Shown one piece after another: positions 15,712-24,128 of a stretch of 64,000 nucleotides of DNA. The notes under the pieces are model-generated. The model saw only the letters and a program-made list of their open reading frames with translations, was not told where the DNA came from and did no database searches. The translations under genes and the position numbers were made by a program. The first letter of the stretch is position 1. Every line of letters begins with the position of its first letter. This DNA is from CAG-552 sp964516925 (GTDB lineage Bacteria; Bacillota; Clostridia; Christensenellales; Pumilibacteraceae), in the NCBI GenBank assembly GCA_964516925.1, contig CAZEXL010000001.1, forward strand, positions 116,376 to 180,375, written 5' to 3'.

Positions 15712-18060
15712 TTATCGGATTATAATCAGCAAATAATTCCCTACTATCAACCACGAAGAAACGCTCAATGTCGTAAGCGCGCAATCTCTTATTGCAAAAT
15801 TAACATATGAAGAATTGTTTTTGAACGTTTTTTTTGCTTTTTCGCTCAGCTGAATTTCGATACAGTAAAAATCTCTTTCGATCGTTTCCTCGCCGATCGT
15901 TACCGTAAATACCGCGTTTTCGGCACCGCATTTTATTGCGGCAGACAGCTTATCGATAGAAGCGTCCGTAACACTCATCGACGCTTCTCCCATGCTGTAC
16001 TCTCGCTTAACCCCGTACCAATCGTAGCTTTGCTCGGCTTTTGGGTACTGCTGCGGATAAGTCGCCTCGTGCGATATCATTTCGTCGTCCGACTTAAGAA
16101 AGTACGAATGCATACCTGCTTCGTAAGTATCGTTGCCTACGGTTATTCGACTGTCGCCCCACGTTGCGTCCACGTTGTACCAAACACCGTCAACGCAAAC
16201 CTTGTTCCAAGCATGCCGACTTACCGTTCCGTTGTCGGCAGTACCGACCACTCGCATGCAAGGAACGCCTACCAAATTACACAATAAACTAACGGACTTG
16301 GCTATACCATCGCAAACGGCAAATCCGTAATCGAACACTCCCTCCATATAATACGCCGGTTGCTTTACCGCTTCCGACACAGCCGTTACGGAAGTCGCTT
16401 CGTAATCATACGTCGTTTGCCACATTATCCAGTCGTAGACGGCTCGCACCTTTTGTTCGTCGGTCATATCTATCGAAATTATATCTGCGATAACAGAAGC
16501 GGCGGCGGCGTAAATTCGCTGAGCGGCAGAACCGCCTTTCGGCTTTGGTAAATACCCTTTTTGAACGACGTAATAAAGCTCGTCGGTAGTTGAAACGCTT
16601 ACTCCCTCTTCCGACTGCAAAACGGTATAACCGCCGCCAAACGCGGGCGTTACGAGAGATTGACTAGCAGTCTTATACGAAAAATCGAACGCCTCCGGTT
16701 CTCTTGCCGAATGAAAAGTTATGGACAGCGTTATTATGCCGCCCTTTTTAGTATCGCCGCTTGCACGGAACGAATAACTGCCCGTCTGTTCGGTAAGCGA
16801 CCAACCCTCGCTTAAAAGTATCGCAGCCGAAAATTCGCTGTCGTATCCCATATAAGCCGTTAGCTTAGACGTTTTTGCGTCATCGCTTTGCCCAATGTTC
16901 GGTCTGAAAAACACGGCGTACGATACGAGTTCGTAAACTTCCTCGTCGGACGTTAGATAATAATTTCCGTCGAAATATTGCTTATTAAGGTACTTGATCT
17001 GTTCGGAAGATAGCTGCGGCGTAACAACTCCTACTTCGTCCGACTCCTCGTAATAGTCGCCGCTTAAACATTTTATCTTTACCGTTTGCGGCGTAGCAGC
17101 GTCTATATATTCGTCAATAAAAAATTCGCATGCTTCGGTAAAAAATACGCTTCCGTCTGCCATAGTTATACGATACATTGCGTCACTTACGCCGTTCCAC
17201 CTAAGCTTAACTTGCGGATAACAGTCGAAATCGCAATAAGCATTTGTAATTTGTGCCTTGCCGGTTACGACCACGGTAAGTTCGTTGATTGCCTTTATTC
17301 CGTTTGCAGTAGCGCAAACGGTAAACTTTCCCACTTCGGTCGGTTTAAAAAGGTAAGTTTCGCTTTCGCCGCTACTTACGGTTACGCCGTTTACTTTCCA
17401 CTCAATTTGCGGCGTAGGGTTGGTAAATTTGTCGTTTACGTCTAGCGTTAATTCGATTTGTTCACCTACGCTTGTCGTTAGCTTTTGAGAGTAGAGCGTA
17501 GGCTCGGACCTGAATCCGCTGTAACAAACGGCGGTGAGAGTTTGACGACAATCGCCCGCCCTTGCGGTTACTTCGTACTTCCCGAAGTCGCTTAACGTTA
17601 GCTCGTACTTTTCACCTACATTTATCGTTTCGCCGCCGTTGACGCTCCAAAAAATTTGCGTTTGCGGATTTGCCGACGCATTTAGTTGCGCCTTAAACGT
17701 TATTATGCTTCCGCGAACGGTCGTATACAGCGACGAATCGCACGTTAGAGTCAACTGCGGTTTTTCGTACGACACGTTTACTTTGGCGGTTTCAACTTTT
17801 AGCCCCTTAGACACGCTGACGTTGACTACGCCTTCTTTCGTTCCTTTTACGACCGTACCGCACATCGTAGTCACTACGGAAGTATCGTCGACACTTATGG
17901 CAAAATTGCCGTCGACGTATTGCGCAAAATCCAAATACTCGCCAACAACGATATTAAAATCGGTTTGCCTTAGTATTAAGTCGTTATCTTCGCAACCGAC
18001 CACCGCAATCGACGACACGGAAATTATTAACGAAATCAGAAAGACACTTATTTTCTTCAT
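15712..18060 (-). CDS. Surface lipoprotein with Ig-like repeats and a transglutaminase-like domain
   Basis: 782 aa. The signal peptide ends with lipobox VVGC (Cys23), so the protein is likely lipid-anchored outside. Residues 30-265 form three Ig-like beta domains (PQIEWKVNGVTVSSGES repeats). Residues about 510-660 form a transglutaminase-like cysteine-protease-fold domain with the catalytic triad Cys583 (AVCDGIAKS), His616 (RHAWNKV) and Asp631 (NVDATWGDS). These domains usually act as proteases or crosslinkers on cell-surface substrates. The ATG sits 6 nt after a TATAAT box with no Shine-Dalgarno, implying leaderless translation. Confidence 0.88.
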   Translation of the reverse strand: MKKISVFLISLIISVSSIAVVGCEDNDLILRQTDFNIVVGEYLDFAQYVDGNFAISVDDTSVVTTMCGTVVKGTKEGVVNVSVSKGLKVETAKVNVSYEKPQLTLTCDSSLYTTVRGSIITFKAQLNASANPQTQIFWSVNGGETINVGEKYELTLSDFGKYEVTARAGDCRQTLTAVCYSGFRSEPTLYSQKLTTSVGEQIELTLDVNDKFTNPTPQIEWKVNGVTVSSGESETYLFKPTEVGKFTVCATANGIKAINELTVVVTGKAQITNAYCDFDCYPQVKLRWNGVSDAMYRITMADGSVFFTEACEFFIDEYIDAATPQTVKIKCLSGDYYEESDEVGVVTPQLSSEQIKYLNKQYFDGNYYLTSDEEVYELVSYAVFFRPNIGQSDDAKTSKLTAYMGYDSEFSAAILLSEGWSLTEQTGSYSFRASGDTKKGGIITLSITFHSAREPEAFDFSYKTASQSLVTPAFGGGYTVLQSEEGVSVSTTDELYYVVQKGYLPKPKGGSAAQRIYAAAASVIADIISIDMTDEQKVRAVYDWIMWQTTYDYEATSVTAVSEAVKQPAYYMEGVFDYGFAVCDGIAKSVSLLCNLVGVPCMRVVGTADNGTVSRHAWNKVCVDGVWYNVDATWGDSRITVGNDTYEAGMHSYFLKSDDEMISHEATYPQQYPKAEQSYDWYGVKREYSMGEASMSVTDASIDKLSAAIKCGAENAVFTVTIGEETIERDFYCIEIQLSEKAKKTFKNNSSYVNFAIRDCALTTLSVSSWLIVGNYLLIIIR

Positions 18061-18066
18061 AAAATT

Positions 18067-18095
18067 ATTATATCATACTTAACTTGCTTTTACAA
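18067..18095 (-). promoter_or_regulatory. Extended -10 sigma-A promoter of the transglutaminase-like lipoprotein
   Basis: Minus strand TTGTAA (18090-18095), 17-nt spacer, TATAAT (18067-18072) preceded by TGA (extended -10). Only AATTTT separates the -10 box from the ATG (18058-18060). Confidence 0.75.
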
Positions 18096-18104
18096 GCAAA
18101 AGTT

Positions 18105-18956
18105 TTAACGCTCCGTTTCGTTTTCGTGAAAATATCGTAAGTACGACTTGCGACAATACTTGCAAACTTCATCGTCGGTAGCCGCACTAGCCGAAAAATC
18201 GTATTCGCCGTTTACACGCCAACCGTTTAGAACGGACGTTTTTACGGCATCCTTCGGACAGAAAAAAGAACACGCCATACAGCCTACACACCGACTTCCA
18301 AAAACCGGAAAATCGCTTTTTAACTCGATATTACAGGTAGGACATACTGCTACGCATTTCCCGCACTTAACACATAAATTTTTATTTGCTTTGAAGGTTT
18401 TGCCTATAATCGGCATAGCTATGCGTTCGATTCTTAACACAAATGAAACGACTCTTTGTGAAATATTTACCGATTTTAGGCTGTTTATGCCACGCATAAT
18501 AACGTTTGCGTCACGCAAAATTTTGTTTTTTGCGCAATTCCACATTCGAGAAGCCATATTGTTCGTGTGTTTAAAAATAATATTGTACGGCATTACGTAC
18601 GAAAATTCAGCCTTTACGCAATAGCCTTTTTTGCGTAATATGCGCTTTGGCGTTATTCCCGACGCATCGTTAAACTTAAGCGGTTCGCCCGACGTTCGCA
18701 AAAGATATGCCGCCTTTTTAGCGCAAGGCAAAGCGTTTAAAAATTTAATAACCGGCGCAGGCGCGTTAAACGCATGCACCGGATAACAAACTATTACGAC
18801 GTCGTACGAATCGTCAAACTTAGCTTTAAATAGCGGAATTTTTAAAAATTTCGTTTCTACTTTGTAGGAATTTAATTCTTTAGCCAGTTCGGTAGCTACA
18901 CGCATCGTATTGCCCGTTCCGGAAAAAACAGCAAACAAAACCTTCAATTTATTCAC
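18105..18956 (-). CDS. EFR1 family ferrodoxin (flavodoxin fold plus two 4Fe-4S clusters)
   Basis: 283 aa. The N-terminal FMN-binding flavodoxin fold has the phosphate loop FSGTGNTMRVA (11-21). The C-terminal part has two 4Fe-4S motifs, CVKCGKCVAVCP and CVGCMACSFFCP (about 192-240). A third CxxC (CKYC) lies near the end. Such proteins shuttle electrons in anaerobes; partner unknown. The start is GTG (18954-18956), overlapping the SDR stop by 8 bp, so the two are coupled. Confidence 0.9.
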   Translation of the reverse strand: MNKLKVLFAVFSGTGNTMRVATELAKELNSYKVETKFLKIPLFKAKFDDSYDVVIVCYPVHAFNAPAPVIKFLNALPCAKKAAYLLRTSGEPLKFNDASGITPKRILRKKGYCVKAEFSYVMPYNIIFKHTNNMASRMWNCAKNKILRDANVIMRGINSLKSVNISQRVVSFVLRIERIAMPIIGKTFKANKNLCVKCGKCVAVCPTCNIELKSDFPVFGSRCVGCMACSFFCPKDAVKTSVLNGWRVNGEYDFSASAATDDEVCKYCRKSYLRYFHENETER

Positions 18957-20490
18957 CTTTTACCGTGCGCATAACCGATTTTCCGTTATCGAGATCGTAT
19001 TCTACGTCCTCGTCTTGCTCGTGCGAGTCGTACCAAACTTGTGCAAAAAACTCGTTACCCTTGCTTAAGCTGTCGAATTTCCACGGCGTAGGATAGCAAC
19101 ATTCGTTGCACCAATGCCCGGCGCGCATAACGGTAAACGGTGACGCTTCGAACTCGTGCCCGTCGGCGCAACGCCACGTTATCTTTTCGTAAACTCCGCG
19201 CATTTCTTTGGAAACGACCTCACCTCCTCTGAACTCGGCTGCGTTTTTACAATCTTCTATCGTCCACTGCGACATCGGTTTACTTTCGTCATAACCATGA
19301 TTAAGCAAATCTTTTTCGGTTAGTCTGTTTACGTCACGCATAGCGTCGTAGTCGCCAAAGTCTCCGCGAGCTATAAGCTTAAAATCTTCCCACTTTTGAG
19401 GTAATTCGTTAGCCTTTTGCAAAGAGCCGAAGGTCGCCGTTATACGCGGCACGTCGCCGTCTTTAAGCCAACGATCAGGCGAATTGTAATGAAAGCGCAA
19501 TCGCTTAAACAAAAGCAAATACATTAGTTTTGCCGGAACGAGTTTGCCCATTGCGTATATTTTGTGCATACCGCCGATTTCTTTCCAGAATTCGCTTACG
19601 TCGTCGCGTTGATAATGAAAATAATCTTCTAGCTCGTTGCCGTCTGCAAACCACACGCCGTGAAAGTTTCTAGTCGCAAACCAATGCGGCTTAAAGAACT
19701 TTTCGGGAGTGCCGCCGATTATCGCGAACCCGTCCTTAAAAGTATCGTAACCGGTATCCATCCCCTTTTTACCGGCAGCAATATTGTAAACGTTGCCCCA
19801 AAATTCGGGGATTTCGTTGCTTGCGTCGCGCTGAAGAATACGCTTGATCAAATAACCGCTGTCGCGCGAACTTACCCACTCGAGCGGAGCGTTAAGAGCG
19901 GTATGAAACATAAGTCCGTCGCTTATATTGTCCGACATCATGTTGGGGTGTAGCATTGCCGTTTGACGAAGCACGACGAAACAATCGAGTTCGGCATCCA
20001 ATGCATATCGTTCTCCGCGAAGTTTGTGCATGGCGTAATGATCGAAAGGACTGACAAGCAACGGATCTCCGACACGTCCGAACGGATGCTTTTCGTTGCG
20101 ATTGCCGTATAACGCCATAGTTGATACGTGAACATACTTTGGTTGCGGATTTTGAACTTTTACAGCGTCGACGAGCGCCACAGCTCCGTAGTAGTTGCAC
20201 TCTTCGCTTGCCGAAGGGCTTGCGTCGGATGCCGGCGGTATTACAGCAGCCATATGAACGACGTAATCTACGCCCTGCGTAAGCTTTAAACAAAGTTCTT
20301 TATCGGCAATCGTTCCTCGCAATATCTGAATACGATCTTTATATTGCTTTTTTAACCGACGAGCTAGCTTATCGTTCTTCTTTTTGTTAGTCAAAAGTAC
20401 GCGCACAAACTCAACTTCGTCCAGTTCTAAGGTTTGTTTAAGCGCTTCGCGTCCCATATTTCCGCTGGCACCGGTCATCGCTATTTTCAT
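18949..20490 (-). CDS. Extended SDR-family NAD(P)-dependent oxidoreductase/epimerase with C-terminal zinc-ribbon-like domain
   Basis: 513 aa. Rossmann motif GASGNMG at 7-13, HMAAVIPP near 80-87, catalytic YAMHK near 160. The family core ends near residue 330; the rest is unusual and includes a Cys/His cluster (CADGHEF and WCNECC, about 445-470) resembling ribbons of the DUF4379 type. The substrate is unknown. Preceded by GGGAGAG and its own promoter; co-transcribed with the EFR1 gene, suggesting a redox partnership. Confidence 0.85.
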   Translation of the reverse strand: MKIAMTGASGNMGREALKQTLELDEVEFVRVLLTNKKKNDKLARRLKKQYKDRIQILRGTIADKELCLKLTQGVDYVVHMAAVIPPASDASPSASEECNYYGAVALVDAVKVQNPQPKYVHVSTMALYGNRNEKHPFGRVGDPLLVSPFDHYAMHKLRGERYALDAELDCFVVLRQTAMLHPNMMSDNISDGLMFHTALNAPLEWVSSRDSGYLIKRILQRDASNEIPEFWGNVYNIAAGKKGMDTGYDTFKDGFAIIGGTPEKFFKPHWFATRNFHGVWFADGNELEDYFHYQRDDVSEFWKEIGGMHKIYAMGKLVPAKLMYLLLFKRLRFHYNSPDRWLKDGDVPRITATFGSLQKANELPQKWEDFKLIARGDFGDYDAMRDVNRLTEKDLLNHGYDESKPMSQWTIEDCKNAAEFRGGEVVSKEMRGVYEKITWRCADGHEFEASPFTVMRAGHWCNECCYPTPWKFDSLSKGNEFFAQVWYDSHEQDEDVEYDLDNGKSVMRTVKGE

Positions 20491-20531
20491 AATTCTCTCC
20501 CTTTTATTCGGCTATGCCTTGAATTTTTATT

Positions 20532-20561
20532 ATTATACCACTTTGTAGTAAAAAATGTCAA
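20532..20561 (-). promoter_or_regulatory. Sigma-A promoter of the SDR-EFR1 operon
   Basis: Minus strand TTGACA (20556-20561), 18-nt spacer, TATAAT (20532-20537) preceded by GTGG. Confidence 0.8.
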
Positions 20562-20609
20562 TAACATCGAATTATTTTGTTTAATACCTATACATAATTT
20601 TACAATGGC

Positions 20610-20645
20610 GTATACGTAACGATATTCTTACTTATAGTATACGTA
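20610..20645 (+). promoter_or_regulatory. Candidate operator of the toxin-antitoxin operon
   Basis: Two copies of GTATACGTA (20610-20618 and 20637-20645), each containing the palindrome GTATAC, 27 bp apart, lie immediately upstream of the antitoxin start. A weak promoter TTACAA-17-TATTCT overlaps the first copy. Type II antitoxins commonly bind such repeats to repress their own operon; inference only. Confidence 0.55.
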
Positions 20646-20671
20646 TAAAAGTTTTAACAAAGGAAAGAATT

Positions 20672-20872
20672 ATGAGTAAATACGTCATTGAAATTAACGG
20701 AGAAACTGAAAACATGCTGATCCAAGGAGCAAAAAATCGAAATATTACCACCGAACAATTTATTGCAGACATAGTTAACCGATATTTACCCGACCCGCAT
20801 ATTATAAATCAAGAGGATATGGCAAAAGGTTACGCCGAAATGGCACAAATTAACCTTGATATTGCCAAATGA
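20672..20872 (+). CDS. Putative type II antitoxin (ribbon-helix-helix-like)
   Basis: 66 aa. The N-terminal beta strand and two helices (YVIEINGETENMLIQGAKNR, then ITTEQFIADIVNRYL) fit a ribbon-helix-helix DNA-binding fold, and the acidic C-terminal tail would bind and block the toxin. AAAGGAAAG precedes the ATG. It lies 26 nt before the MazF-type toxin gene. Confidence 0.75.
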   Translation: MSKYVIEINGETENMLIQGAKNRNITTEQFIADIVNRYLPDPHIINQEDMAKGYAEMAQINLDIAK

Positions 20873-20898
20873 CCAAAGAAGTTCTTTAAGGAAAAAGC

Positions 20899-21249
20899 AT
20901 GGAATCAATCAAACGCGGTGAAATATATTATGCGGACCTATCGCCCGTAATAGGATCGGAACAAGGCGGTACTCGTCCCGTTTTGATAATACAAAACGAC
21001 ATAGGCAATAAGTATTCCCCTACGGTTATCGTATCGGCAATCACAAGTCAGCTTACTAAAGCAAAATTACCTACTCATATCGAAATAAAAAAAGGACAGT
21101 TCGGACTCGCTAAAGACTCCGTCGTTTTACTCGAACAAATTCGCACGTTGGATAAACGCCGTCTTAAAGACAAAATAGGAACTCTTGACGAAAGATTTAT
21201 GCGTCTTATAAACAGAGCTATGCTTATTTCCTTGGGATTTAATACATAA
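20899..21249 (+). CDS. mazF: MazF/PemK family endoribonuclease toxin
   Basis: 116 aa, full family length. Conserved features: RGEIYYADLSPVIGSEQGGTRPVLIIQND at the N-terminus (GSEQGG...RP loop with catalytic Arg), VIVSAITSQ, and LLEQIRTLDKRRL carrying the second catalytic region. Cleaves mRNA at short sequence motifs when free from the antitoxin. AAGGAAAAAGC precedes the ATG. Intact, beside repeat locus B. Confidence 0.95.
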   Translation: MESIKRGEIYYADLSPVIGSEQGGTRPVLIIQNDIGNKYSPTVIVSAITSQLTKAKLPTHIEIKKGQFGLAKDSVVLLEQIRTLDKRRLKDKIGTLDERFMRLINRAMLISLGFNT

Positions 21250-21320
21250 GAAAATAGGCAACATTTATTTTTACTCATATTGTCGGTTGGACACGCAGTT
21301 CGTGCGCTTAGCGAAGCCGA

Positions 21321-21362
21321 CCTACTTTTCTTCCGTGAAGAAAAGTAGGCAAAAGAAGCTTG
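21321..21362. repeat. Interspersed hairpin module (locus B)
   Basis: CCTACTTTTCTTC / GAAGAAAAGTAGG 13-bp stem, loop CGT (21321-21349), followed by CAAAAGAAGCTTGA, as in locus A. Differences from the locus A copy are compensated on both sides of the stem. Confidence 0.8.
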
Positions 21363-21369
21363 ATAGGAG

Positions 21370-21600
21370 TTTATTGGGCGGTGGTGTGTTTGATGTTGCC
21401 GAGTGATTGCAGTTACACGGAGAGATTGCCACGCTTCGCTATTCGTTGGTGACATATGGTTTCGCTTCCGCGGGATCCTTCGCCTGCGGCTCAGGATGAC
21501 AGAAAAAGCGAAGTTTTTACGCTTGATTATGCCGAAAGCGCGTGCAGTTACACGGAGAGATTGCCGCGTCGCTAACGCCCTTCGTTGGTGACGTATGGTT
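21370..21600. repeat. Interspersed modular repeats, locus B
   Basis: No gene between 21250 and 21754. Two units in the same order as locus A: GAGAGATTGCC modules at about 21419 and 21555, a full CGCTTCCGCG...CTCAGGATGAC module at about 21461-21500. The second CGCTTCCGCG module is cut short and continues into the shared 55-bp tail. Confidence 0.85.
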
Positions 21601-21655
21601 CGCTTCCGCGAGATTCTTCGCCTACGAAAATGGTCAAGTGATTTGGACACATTTT
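21601..21655. repeat. 55-bp sequence identical to the window end (locus B copy)
   Basis: Identical over 55 bp to 63946-64000. The first 22 bp are the start of the CGCTTCCGCG module; after TTCGCCT both copies switch to a different sequence containing TGGTCAAGTGATTTGGACAC instead of the normal GCGGCTCAGAATGAC. Confidence 0.9.
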
Positions 21656-21670
21656 TAAATGACAAAAAGG

Positions 21671-21710
21671 TTTAGGTTACCTTTCTTTCCCTAAAGAAAG
21701 GTAACCTAAA
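21671..21710. repeat. Perfect 18-bp inverted repeat
   Basis: TTTAGGTTACCTTTCTTT, loop CCCT, AAAGAAAGGTAACCTAAA. It shares TTACCTTTCTT with the hairpin modules but is longer and has no mismatch. It lies just past the rnpB terminator. Confidence 0.85.
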
Positions 21711-21711
21711 A

Positions 21712-21749
21712 CAAATAAAAAAATAAAGCTCGCAAGTTAAGCGAGCTTT
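21712..21749 (-). terminator. Rho-independent terminator of rnpB
   Basis: Minus strand AAAGCTCGC, loop of 7, GCGAGCTTT (21725-21749) followed by ATTTTTTTATT. Confidence 0.85.
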
Positions 21750-21754
21750 GTTTT

Positions 21755-22090
21755 TAGATAACCGAGTATGGTCTGTAAGCCGAGTTCTGTATTTGGCGGT
21801 TATCTATCTTGGCATAGCGTTGCCGCTAGGCTCTAGCGATACTGGAGAGAGGGCGAACAACCCTGTATTCTCTCGCCATCTTGTACCGAATGGGGTTTAC
21901 ATAGCCCGCCGTGTTGCCACTGCGACGGTAAGCTTTTACCTCACCTTTCCACCCTTACCTTTTGCAAGGCGGTTTATTTCTGTTGCACTTTCCTTGGAGT
22001 CGCCTCCACCGGTAATTAGCCGGCATTCCGTTCTGCGGTACTCGGACTTTCCTCGTTAAAAACGCAACCGCCTGACCATCTCGGTAATCT
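21755..22090 (-). ncRNA. rnpB: RNase P RNA, type A
   Basis: Catalytic RNA that removes 5' leaders from pre-tRNAs. On the minus strand I see P1 (ACCGAGATGGTC pairing with GACCATACTCGGT at the other end), GAGGAAAGTCCGAG with the downstream ACAGAA-type segment, GGTAAGGGTGGAAAGGTG in the universally conserved region, and a 3' GCTTACAGACCATACTCGGT. The P-helix order fits the ancestral type A rather than the Bacillus type B. Approximate mature ends 22086 to 21761. Confidence 0.95.
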
Positions 22091-22124
22091 TATTGTACCA
22101 CATCGATTATAAAAACGCAAGCGG

Positions 22125-22808
22125 TTAGGAGTTAAATTCCTTGCTAAGTTTTTCTATCGCACGTTTTTCTATTCTCGAAACGTACGAACGAGATATGTTT
22201 AGTTGCTTGGATATTTCCAGCTGAGTCAACTGCCGAACGTTTATTCCGTAGCGATAACAAATTATCTTTTTTTCGCGTGGCGTCAGTACTTTGTCGATGA
22301 CCTCGAGGATTTGTTTGTACAGCACTTCGGTTTCCACCTTAGAAAACACGCTGTCGTCCTTTGTAGGCAATACGTCCATAAGCGTTACCTCGTTACCGTC
22401 CTTGTCGGTTCCTACCGACTCGGACAGACTAAGCGCCGCACGATGTTTTTTATTGGCGCGAATATACATTAGTATTTCGTTGTCGATACACTTTGCGCAA
22501 TACGTAGCTATTTGGCTGCCTTTACCGTATTCGAACGTTTCTATCCCCTTTATAAGCCCTATCGTACCAACCGAAATTAGGTCGTCAGCCTCGCCCGCAT
22601 TAGAATATTTTTTTACTATGTGCGCCACCAACCTTAAGTTGTGCCTTATAAGCAACTCCCTAGCCTTCATATCGCCGTCGCGTAGCCGTTGAATGCATTC
22701 TCTCTCTTCTTGCTGAGTAAGAGGACGCGGAAACGAACCGCTGCCCGTTACGAACGACGTAAAACAAAAAATCTTACTTAAAAATGCCAAAAACGTTTCT
22801 ATTATCAT
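22125..22808 (-). CDS. sigK: Sporulation sigma factor of the SigK type
   Basis: 227 aa. Hydrophobic pro-sequence-like N-terminus (residues 1-22), then FPRPLTQQEERECIQRL, region 2 (HNLRLVAHIVKKYSNAG...DDLISVGTIGLIKGIETF, ATYCAKCIDNEILMYIR) and region 4 with a helix-turn-helix (TQLEISKQLNISRSYVSRIEKRAIEKL). The layout and pro-peptide match sigma-K, the late mother-cell factor activated by proteolysis of its N-terminus. The gene is one continuous frame, not split by a skin element. GGGAGCAA precedes the ATG. Confidence 0.92.
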   Translation of the reverse strand: MIIETFLAFLSKIFCFTSFVTGSGSFPRPLTQQEERECIQRLRDGDMKARELLIRHNLRLVAHIVKKYSNAGEADDLISVGTIGLIKGIETFEYGKGSQIATYCAKCIDNEILMYIRANKKHRAALSLSESVGTDKDGNEVTLMDVLPTKDDSVFSKVETEVLYKQILEVIDKVLTPREKKIICYRYGINVRQLTQLEISKQLNISRSYVSRIEKRAIEKLSKEFNS

Positions 22809-22916
22809 ACTTGCTCCCGAATCGATAATACAAACATTTATATGCGCTTTTTAGACAAAAAATTACAAAGTTAACTATAATAAAACGTTCGTTTCGTTAA
22901 ACGAGCGTTTGTAGTT

Positions 22917-24125
22917 TTAGCTTTTATTGATACGTAAAACATCATACGGTTTTAGTAAAAGTTTCGATTTTATATATAGTTTTTGCTGAACCTTGTTTGC
23001 ATCGTACACAGGCTCGCCGTTGTTGTCGAACATCTGCTCTATACGAATCAACTTGCCGTTGTTGTCGTCGGGCGAAACGACTTCAAGTTCGTCGCCGACC
23101 TTAAAGCGATTTCGCATTTCAACGCAAAATCCGTCATCCTTCGTTTGCTCGACTATTGCAGCGAAAACTCCTTTTTGTTCGGGCTTTGACGTTTCGTAAC
23201 ATTGTTCGCCCTTGTCGCCGAAGTAAAATCCCGTACAATATTTGCGATGACTTAAAAGCTCAAGCTCGCGACTTATATAGGGAGGAAGCACGAAAGAATC
23301 TCCTTTTTCTAGATACTCGTCCACCGCGCGCCTATAAGCGTTTACAACGCCCGCAACGTAATACGACGATTTCATTCTTCCTTCGATTTTAAGCGACGTT
23401 ACTCCGACCGAAACGAGTTCCTTTATGTACGGCGCCATATTAAGGTCTTTACTGTTTAAAATATACGTGCCTCGTCCGTCTTCGCCTATAGGGAAATATT
23501 CGCCGCTTCGCGACTTTTCACTTATTGCGTATTCCCACCTGCACGGCTGCGCGCACTCGCCGTGATTGCCGTGCCGACCTGTAGTAAAGTCGCTTAGTAG
23601 GCATCTGCCCGAATACGATATGCACATTGCTCCGTGCACGAATGCTTCCAGCTCTATTTGAGGCGGAAGATAGTCGCGAATTTCCTTTATTTCGTCAAGC
23701 GAAAGTTCCCTGGCTAGCACGATACGTTTTACGCCCGTATCTGCCCAAAACGCCGCCGAATATTTGTTGGTTGTATTTGCCTGCGTGCTTAAATGAATAT
23801 TAAGATTCGTTTCCTTTTTGATAAGCGACAGTATCCCCGGATCGCTTACTATTACTCCGTCGACGCCCGCGCGCTCCAAAAATTTAAGATAATCTATCAG
23901 CCCGTTAAAATCACGGTTGTGCGCAAATATATTTACCGTTACGTATACTTTTTTGTTTAGCGAATGCGCATACGGCACCGCCCAATCGATTTCGTGCAAC
24001 GCAAAATTATCGGCGTAAGCTCGCAAGCCGTAACTTTGACCGGCCAGATACACTGCGTCCGCACCAAAGTGCAACGCACACATAAATTTTTCCAAATTGC
24101 CGGCAGGGGCTAATACTTCTATCAT
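22917..24125 (-). CDS. trhP: U32 family protein TrhP (tRNA U34 hydroxylation)
   Basis: 402 aa. U32 'peptidase' signature including EAFVHGAMCISYSGRCLLSD and the Cys-rich ECAQPCRW, plus LAPAGNLEKFMCALHFGADAVY at the start. TrhP-type proteins hydroxylate U34 of tRNAs using prephenate and an iron-sulfur cluster, giving 5-hydroxyuridine. The neighbouring trmR gene encodes the next step (5-methoxyuridine), which makes TrhP more likely than a peptidase. Confidence 0.9.
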   Translation of the reverse strand: MIEVLAPAGNLEKFMCALHFGADAVYLAGQSYGLRAYADNFALHEIDWAVPYAHSLNKKVYVTVNIFAHNRDFNGLIDYLKFLERAGVDGVIVSDPGILSLIKKETNLNIHLSTQANTTNKYSAAFWADTGVKRIVLARELSLDEIKEIRDYLPPQIELEAFVHGAMCISYSGRCLLSDFTTGRHGNHGECAQPCRWEYAISEKSRSGEYFPIGEDGRGTYILNSKDLNMAPYIKELVSVGVTSLKIEGRMKSSYYVAGVVNAYRRAVDEYLEKGDSFVLPPYISRELELLSHRKYCTGFYFGDKGEQCYETSKPEQKGVFAAIVEQTKDDGFCVEMRNRFKVGDELEVVSPDDNNGKLIRIEQMFDNNGEPVYDANKVQQKLYIKSKLLLKPYDVLRINKS

Positions 24126-24128
24126 GTC

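Noticed and set aside
21075..21665. 196-aa minus-strand open frame across mazF and repeat locus B
   Set aside because: It runs antisense to mazF and then through repeat modules, with no ribosome binding site and a composition typical of repeat-derived frames.
20610..21749. Integrated mobile element containing mazEF and locus B
   Set aside because: No integrase, transposase or attachment-site duplication is visible; only the neighbourhood of repeats hints at it.
21748..22059. 103-aa plus-strand open frame
   Set aside because: Antisense to RNase P RNA, whose structure is unmistakable on the other strand.
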